A stretch of DNA of 64,000 bases from Anoplolepis gracilipes (taxonomy: Eukaryota > Arthropoda > Insecta > Hymenoptera > Formicidae): NCBI RefSeq assembly GCF_047496725.1, contig NC_132970.1:10835001-10899000 (forward strand), read 5' to 3'. Shown here piece by piece: positions 56,925-64,000 of the stretch; within the stretch, counting starts at the first letter, position 1, and every line of letters begins with the position of its first letter. Below the pieces are notes generated by a model that was not told the origin of the DNA, did no database searches, and worked only from the letters and a program-made list of their open reading frames with translations. Both the position numbers and the translations under genes were made by a program.

Positions 56925-59900
56925 GTCGGAGAAATTGAATTTAGTCATTTCCTTATTATTTTATCCAGAACTCTCCTTCTTACAATGGTAACGATGATTC
57001 GTGTCTCCTTTGTCGCGCACTGTCTATTTTATCTCAACTCACAATCTCAATCGTCTGACTTATCGAAGGGGAATCGAAATGGATGGCTCTATAAATATAT
57101 TGTATATTTTTTATAGGATCTACAGATTTATAACAATAATGCCTGATTTAGTCGTCGAGTTACTCCTTTTACCGATATAAGTTTATATAATATATTACTT
57201 CATTTATATTATTTTCTACACATTATTCTATGTTATATGGGCTACAAAAAACATTTAAAAGAACTAAAAAGTATATTGCGCGCTAAAAAATGTTTATTAC
57301 AGCACCATACACACACATACACACATACACTAATGGATTTTTCTTTCTGTTTATAAATTTTATTTGTGTAGCACTATCATTGTTCCTTGTTCACCAAGCT
57401 CGGATAACGCTTCTTTGAAATGAAACGTTTGAATCTCAAAGGGTTTAACGAGAGCTTTTTTCACGCGATTGCATCACTCTTTGTTATTTGGTTATACTGC
57501 TATCGAAGCACGGTTACGGGGAAATTCCACGTGGTTTACGTTCGGCCGGACAATTCCTAGCGTTTATGTCCCTGCTGACGGAAAGAGGTTTCAGTTCACG
57601 ACACTCAATGTGTAGGCCGTAAAACGCAGAGCGAATGTACTCCGACATTTCACGATCGTCGATAACGCGCCAGATCGTCACTATTCGATGCTGCGTGTAT
57701 ATGTACTATATATATGAAATACGCTAATCTCGAGAGAACCGGAGATTAAAGTTTCTTTCCGCGCAGAGATTTAAGAATCTGCGTCACAAGCGAAAAAGCT
57801 GACGCAATCCGTAGCATTTCACATTTTGCATACTAAGCGTCTTACTTGGACTTAATATATTCACCCACTTTTCATTATAAGTCCTTTGATTGATTTAAAA
57901 TTATTAATTAATTTATGTGATCGACAATGGAAGAGTTTTAAATAATTAAAGTCGATAGCAAATTTATATACATAGATGAGAAGTAATTTGCTAGATCTAG
58001 ATTCAATCTGCAAAAAATTTGTAGAGTTGTTACATACATGTAATATTTTTTTTAGAGTGTACATACATGTTTTTTAATATAATAGCATCAGTGATTAATA
58101 ATATCTATATAAAAAGAACGTTTTTATCGATTTATATTTGAGAATAGTGATTGATTTTCACAGCGTAGAAAGTAAATGAGTTTTATGATACGCCAAATGT
58201 ATTTTCTTATAATTATGCTTGTAATTTTATATCGTTGACACTTTAAATTTCAAGCTCGACTACTCATTAATTTTAATCACTTTGTTCAATGAAATTTTTG
58301 TTCGATAATTGTAACCTTATTCGTTGCACGTGTAACTAATTAATATAATATAATCTCTATATATTATTCTATAATATAGTATAATATATTCTAATATGCT
58401 TTTGACTTGGTTAAAGCTTATCTATACGTATTCTTTATTTTATTGTATAAATATTTAGATAATTCACAAATTACAACACGTGCACAGAAGATATATTTCT
58501 TAAGGTAAAATATTTGTTTAATTAATTATACAACGCGAATGGACATCCATTAAGCTATCATCCGCGTATAAACTAATAAAAATGAATAAACTATATAAAA
58601 AAAACCGTCTGTTATATTTCCTCTAATTAACGTACCGCTTCGGGGCACGCGTGTTACGATTTATCTTGTAGTTTAACGACGCAATATCCTTTATGTCATA
58701 ATAAAGACTAATTATTTGGTCAAAACGCCATGCTCGCGCTGATGAGTGATTTAATTAACGGCGGTAAGAGCGAATAACGGTGATCCCGTTTGGCGCGTAC
58801 AACGGACTATAAAGCCGACCTTTCACATGCGCACGTAATTTTCACGAACACATTTTCACGTCCTGCTGATTGCCGTCGGCGAACGCGACTTTTTTACATG
58901 ACGCTTGTCGCAGATTATGTGAACGCGCGATGCCAACGGTATAACGCCGATTTAATTTGCCGAGACCATGCGACATACCGTAACTGTAAAATGAAAAGTT
59001 AAAAGGAACGTTGTTCGTGTCGTTCCCTCGCATTTTCTGGCGTCGCAAATAACGTAATCCCGATGTTACATCATTTTGAGAGCCGGCAGAATCCACAATG
59101 CCTCATTTATCTTCGCATAATAGCGCACAAAATAAATAAAGAGTTTTAATGTAAACAAACTTTCACGTGAAATTTCATTGAGAATATAAAGTAGCGCTTC
59201 ATCCGCTCTTTCCGTTCTCCCGCGAGAATATTAATTGAACAGCGAATATGTCACGATGTGAAATGTGATATGCCGGTGACGGCATTATTATTATTTCTAG
59301 AATGAGATACACATTCTATAGCTGAAAAACTAACTAAGGTTATTAATTAATTTAATAATAAAGCTTTGACAATATAAAATTATGCATTATAATTACAAAA
59401 AAATATCATAAAATTCTCATTAATTCTTGGTACTTTAAAAATCAATTGTTGTCACTCGAAAGGTGATAAATAAATTACTGCAGCGTAAAGTAAGAATAGT
59501 TTTGTAAATAAAAATATAGTTGTAAAATAATAAGTCAAAATTATGAAAATGTTGCTTATAAAAGAGATATCTTTTTGTTTGCGACAGAATGTGAGATTAT
59601 ACTTCAATTGTTGAAGTTTCTATTAGTACATGTACATATATGTGTATTATATAATTGCCTTTTTATATCTCTCTGATGATAATAATTTAAATTTCGTTAC
59701 TTTAGTTCCAACAATTTTGGGGATTGAAATAGGATTGATTATTCAACTTATCGAACAGTTTAATTGTTTGCAACATTGTGGATTCGAAAATGAAATCGGA
59801 CAAGAAATAGTTCGATTTACGACTAATATTTAATGTGAGCTATTGTTCGATAGTCGAAAGTCCATAAGGTTACGATTAATTTTCTTGAGCCAACAGGGCT

Positions 59901-60187
59901 AATCGAGATCCGTGCAATTAATTTTGACACGCATTGAATCATATTTGTATCACATAATCATTTGTATGTGTATAAATAATAATTACACTAAATACTTGTA
60001 TATATATAAAATGCATAGAAAATTATTTGACCACCTCAGATAATCAATCCTATCGTCCATGAATACTTTGAACAATCTGGATTCGAGTTTTCTTTAATAA
60101 AAATTAATAAGGATTTAATTGTCTCTTTTTTACTTAAGTGTGTGTTTTTTCATATAAATTAAATTAAATAGAGAATCAAACTTTGTC

Positions 60188-60252
60188 CTTTAATTATCTT
60201 TAATAAAAGTTAATAAGTCGTTCTTTAATTATCTTTAATAGGAGTCAATAAG
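60188..60252. repeat. 35-bp tandem repeat, two copies
   Basis: CTTTAATTATCTTTAATAAA... at 60188 recurs at 60223 with a few changes; a shorter related word is near 60092. Confidence 0.7.
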
Positions 60253-60296
60253 CGTAATAGAAAGTTAGTTACAAAGATATTTAATGATGAATAAAT

Positions 60297-60878
60297 TTAA
60301 AAATTAGAAGAATGACATTGAATCGAGTTTTCGATTTTGAAAAATAAATTGCGCGCGTTGTGCGCAATAACATATGTATATCGCTTGTATTGCATCCTGT
60401 TTTCAGAGTGTGATACGTGACTGATCTCTTTTTTAGGTCCGACTACTCTAACGAGATATGCAACAGGAATTACTAGACTGACAAATTGGTTGGTTGGCTG
60501 ACAGTGGCTACCCGATGTCTCACGATTGCAGAATATTAACGCCTGCAGGTAAATAAGTCGATCTCGAATCGCGATCTGAAATCGCAATGTTCTTCCCTTT
60601 ACCGCTAGACCATACGACAGCTGCAATTTGAGAGCAATGTGTCGAGATTCGCAGAATAATTTGTCTTGTGATACGATGACATTTTCCTGTTGCATCGAAT
60701 AAATGAAAGATTGTGTCTCTGAGTCAGTCGTTGGAGTTTTGTCCAATGAAATTTCAAATACATTACATTTTATTACTATATTCATTGTATAATTACGTTT
60801 TTCATTATTTTCACTCTCTTTGCTCATTCGTTTTTGTAGATTTAATTTTATTTTAAAAAATGATGAAAAAATATTCAT
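60297..60878 (-). other. 193-codon ORF of unknown nature
   Basis: The longest single open frame of the window. The ATG-proximal quarter is AT-rich and Lys/Asn-rich; the middle (GLAVKGRTLRFQIAIRDRLI) is more balanced. There is no signal peptide, transmembrane segment or family I recognise. It lies in a GC-neutral stretch of the desert. It may be a species-specific gene or, more likely, a chance frame. Confidence 0.15.
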
Positions 60879-61218
60879 AAAAATTAGATTTCTCTCTAAT
60901 TTTTCAATTTTTTTTCTTTCTCATAAATTATAAGTTTTAATTAATTCTTCGTTACTATTCTTCACATTTTTTTTAATAATTTGCTTTTATATAATAATTT
61001 CAAAATGCTTTTATTGTCTCATATAACAAGCATGCACTTAATTAATCATGCAATATTAGCAGTATAGTATAGTTGCAATAATTAGCATCGTTAATTAACA
61101 TCGCTCTTTATCAATTTATGATGCATTAACAAACTAACTCGTTACGTGCGAGGTGCATGATAGCAGCTATTGTTCAAGTTACTTCTTTGGATTAGCCTCG
61201 TGACGTTCGTGAAAAGAG

Positions 61219-61380
61219 ATGATAGTTAAGGCAAAGGTTGCAAGTTGCTTATACGCCGGGTTAGATTTCAGTGCATTTGCTTTAGCTAAAATTCTGTTAG
61301 TCCTGTGCGCGGCGACCTGTTCTCTCGCTTCATTGAAATCCAAGCTAAAACGGGAAACGGAAGCCAGGCCCAGAGCCGCG
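61219..61380 (+). CDS. possible signal-peptide exon of a secreted protein
   Basis: The frame reads AKILLVLCAATCSLAS, then LKSKLKRETEARPRAA, and ends exactly at a consensus donor GTAAGT (61381), phase 0. A hydrophobic core, small residues at a cleavage site and then a basic/acidic stretch are as in insect cuticular or other secreted proteins. In those, an intron often interrupts the signal peptide after a few codons. An acceptor TTTCAG at 61266-61271 would fit that layout; otherwise the ATG at 61219 may be used. No downstream exon was recognised before the window ends. Confidence 0.3.
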
Positions 61381-61563
61381 GTAAGTCTCGGATTAAATCG
61401 GGATTATTCCACTTTGTGTAATCAAACGTCCGCCTACATTAAGGAAAATGTTTTTCTTGTATACGCGCCGCTATATTATTTAAGCTCCGCGGTTGTGAGC
61501 AAAATTTCTATTATGGGCTTGGATGTAGGTTGCTGTCATATTTATGGTTCGTCGCATGTATAA

Positions 61564-62376
61564 CGTTGATGCGGATTATATTTTTATTAAAATCGTAGTA
61601 CGTCAAACACGTCGAATCGTACTACGTTATATACAACAGCGAAATAATAAGCATTATAATATATCACATATTACTGCTGTCTAAATGTATATGTACTGTG
61701 TAACATAAAAAAATTATTGTGTTTTAGGAAAAATCTGATTCCATTGTGAATTAAATTAAATCATCATAAAGATAAATTATTAATTCTTAGCGCAAGATAT
61801 ATGTCGATTTTACAAATAACGTGTTTTTAACTAAAGCTTGGTAAAATATAGGATATAGAACGTAAGATTTCTTTAATGAAGTAATCGTCCTATTGATCCA
61901 AGTTGTTGTTAGTGTGAAATGTAAGAATATTAACATAGAATATATAATAATCTCGCGTGAATCAAAAAAGACAATTATTATTAAGATTATAAAATCGAGC
62001 AAACGCGTATCAATCTTTTTCGCGCAACACGTTTAACGTTTTATTCGAAAAAGATAGACAGATGAACAAAGGCTGACCGACGTTTCTCATCCAGAGCGGA
62101 TCTCGAGAGTACATTTTGGTATCTCATCCCCTTCTCTCGCATCTTCTGTATATCGTATATCCCTCGATATCCCACCTACTACCGATCGATCGTTTCGAGA
62201 GAGTAAGGGTAAACCCATTCCCTTCGGTTTCCGAACGCTGCCAAAAGGCTTCTCGTCGCTACTGTTGTTGCTGCTGTTACAACACGTCGCGAGTGATATT
62301 TATATATCAAAAGGAGTCCGCCAAAAAATTGACGCGTGGAGAGATCCATTGAGTTTAAAATTGTTCCCTATACCTA
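61564..62376. other. AT-rich DNA then CpG-rich block, no gene seen
   Basis: AT-rich to about 62000, then a GC-richer block up to the transposon at 62377. Open frames at 62116-62352 overlap a (TGT/TGC) triplet-rich patch and look random. Confidence 0.4.
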
Positions 62377-62836
62377 GGGCTGCCATCCGTCCGGTTTTCT
62401 CCGGATTTGTCCTAGTTTTTCAAGCGTCCGGGGACGTCCGGAGGGATTTTTTAAAGTTGTCCGGATTTCTGGTAATGTTTAATTTTGTTGTTGATTGGTA
62501 AATATTAGAATATGTGTTCCTATTATATTAATTAATATGATTGTAATTGTATAACATTTTTTTTATTAAATACCAATAGTTTATTTGTAAAAATTACCAA
62601 AGTATATAAAAGTTAATAAACTTCTCTTTGTGTATTTTTAACCCTCAATTTATAATTTTTGTAATTTTTGAAATTTTTTCTATTTAAAAATCTAAATAGA
62701 AGATTCCTCTATTTTGATCATTTTAGTAGTTTCAATAACTTTATATTACGAATTATAGGTGTCCGGATTTTAGTCGGAAAAATCCGGGGTTTTAAACCTT
62801 TTAGTCCTGGGTTAGTAATATTACAGATGGCAGCCC
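62377..62836. mobile_element. 460-bp DNA transposon (MITE) with TA target duplication
   Basis: The left end GGGCTGCCATCCGTCCGG is matched by the inverted right end GATGGCAGCCC, flanked on both sides by TA (62375-62376 and 62837-62838). Internal GTCCGGATTT words repeat several times near both ends. No transposase frame is present, so the element is non-autonomous. Confidence 0.8.
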
Positions 62837-62838
62837 TA

Positions 62839-64000
62839 CCCATACCAGAATCTTATTTCTATAAACATGATAAAAAGTTGTCGAAAATAAACATTAAATG
62901 ATGTAGCGAAGACAGCAATAATAGAGAGATATTACTGAAATTAAATTCTATTTCTGCAGCCAAATATAAAAAAAAAAATAAGAGCTTGTCAAGCTTAACA
63001 TGTACATATATTTGAACTTACTAAAAGTTTCTACTATACTTCTCGAAACAATTATTGATGTTTCGAATTCTATTTTATCTGCTCGCATTATTTATCTATT
63101 CGTCTTCTTTATCAATTCACTGTATAAATTGCTCACGCTGGTCTACAAACTTGTTGGTATGAATAATAAATTAGGATTTTCGAGGACTTTGAAGAGAACG
63201 CTATTAGAATTCATAGCCTATCTTCTAGTCGATAAATCCCTTCTCTACAATCAGCGTGTCACTTTGCCGTCGAACTCTTGTGGTTTAATGTAAGCTCGAT
63301 GGGTCCCGACGGGCTTTCACCGTGAAATGAGCCATGAGAAAAGCGGATGAAATACTACAATGTTTTACAAGTGGCCGATCGACAAATTGAAACGTTACAG
63401 TAATACGAATTACAAAGGCGATGAAATAACTGTAATGCTCATTGTTTCATACCTTTGTTTTTATATTAGTTTTATATTGCAAAGACTTCTATTTAATTAG
63501 TATATACCAGAAAGACTTCCATGCCTCACTAATTAATATATAAAATATATAAAATTAAAATAAATCTAATTTTTATCAATTTTTATAAAGACAAAAAGAA
63601 GCCTCTTTTTTTACCTGAAGCTAATGTGAAACAATGATGTAGCGTACATTTACAGCTTTATTTTATTATCTTCACTCATAACATTTTAATTTTTTAATTT
63701 ATATGAAAATTCTTGTAATTTTATCTGAAAAATACCAAACATGTATAAGATCTGAAGATGCATTTCTCTCTGTTACTCTATGTAATTATTATCTATGCTA
63801 TTATCTTTTTCCCTCCTTTTTCTACATGTAGTCAACATTTACAATCTGTAATTACAAGTACGAATTGTTGTTTTACTTCAAGGAAATGTTCGTTTTATAC
63901 AATTAATCAACATTATCTGGTGCACCATCAAAGCTTGAAAAAGGGTTGCTACTATTCTTGGTAGAAACGAGGAAGTCTTAGTTTGCTAATGCAGCTTGTT
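62839..64000. other. AT-rich end of window, no gene seen
   Basis: An open frame at 63000-63293 (+) is hydrophobic (Leu, Ile, Tyr) but in AT-rich sequence, without family resemblance. A short GC-richer patch lies at about 63200-63420. Nothing else is supported. Confidence 0.45.

Larger units (their letters stand above)
53821..57380. other. AT-rich DNA with a 107-bp duplication
   Basis: Mostly AT-rich. It contains the direct duplication at 55524/55850, an A-rich run at 56579-56599 and a (CT)n(CA)n tract at about 56890-56923. The open frame 55270-55716 (minus) overlaps the first duplicate and has no known relative. Confidence 0.45.
57381..61140. other. desert with islands at 57.4-57.8 and 58.6-59.3 kb
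   Basis: CpG-rich blocks at about 57380-57820 and 58620-59260 lie in AT-rich DNA. No protein recognised in either. A 35-bp-period degenerate tandem repeat is at 60188-60252. Confidence 0.4.

Noticed and set aside
63000..63293. 97-codon hydrophobic frame
   Set aside because: Leu/Ile/Tyr content follows base composition; no membrane-protein family recognised.
1..64000. tRNA, rRNA, CRISPR or bacterial-type operon
   Set aside because: No cloverleaf with a GGTTCRA box, no regular spaced direct repeats and no closely packed genes were found on reading; the genes that exist are intron-containing insect genes.

Overview
The window looks like a gene-poor piece of an insect nuclear genome. It is AT-rich, has spliceosomal introns with GT..AG ends, and carries many long (TA)n, (GA)n and (CT)n microsatellites. 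Foldback DNA elements sit beside islands where CpG is not depleted, and this base composition together with the three proteins suggests a hymenopteran, perhaps an ant. The species assignment is inference; no marker gene fixes it.

Only the first 15 kb holds genes I can name. On the + strand (2639-3577) is a five-exon gene for RNA polymerase III subunit RPC8 (POLR3H). Its predicted product is 203 residues, the normal family length. Convergent to it on the - strand (5692-11807) is the F-box/leucine-rich-repeat gene FBXL16. I reconstruct six exons with confidence and a probable seventh, upstream coding exon, giving 513 residues. Next on the - strand (13332-14864) is ARPC1, the WD40 subunit of the Arp2/3 actin-nucleating complex, in six exons including a 39-nt last exon (368 residues). 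The three genes are housekeeping or neuronal genes with no shared pathway; nothing suggests joint regulation.

From about 15.1 kb to the end (almost 49 kb) I find no recognisable protein. AT-rich sequence is broken every few kilobases by 300-500 bp islands of higher GC and CpG. That is how large introns or regulatory deserts look in such genomes. One strongly GC-rich island at 53.28-53.62 kb resembles a promoter or 5' exon. Three short exon-like segments deserve a check: a cysteine pattern like part of an LDL-receptor class A module at 49.3 kb, and signal-peptide-like segments at 19.86 kb and 61.2 kb.

Repeats are the most striking content. They include a nested inverted-repeat structure at 41.97-42.87 kb with a probable solo LTR in its loop and a perfect 92-bp palindrome at its edge. 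There is a 1.28-kb foldback transposon at 51.36-52.64 kb and a 460-bp transposon with TA target duplication at 62.38-62.84 kb. A 472-bp foldback lies at 12.62-13.09 kb, a 166-bp one sits inside an FBXL16 intron, and a 107-bp direct duplication (3 mismatches) is at 55.5/55.85 kb. I saw no tRNA, rRNA, CRISPR array or bacterial-type operon.
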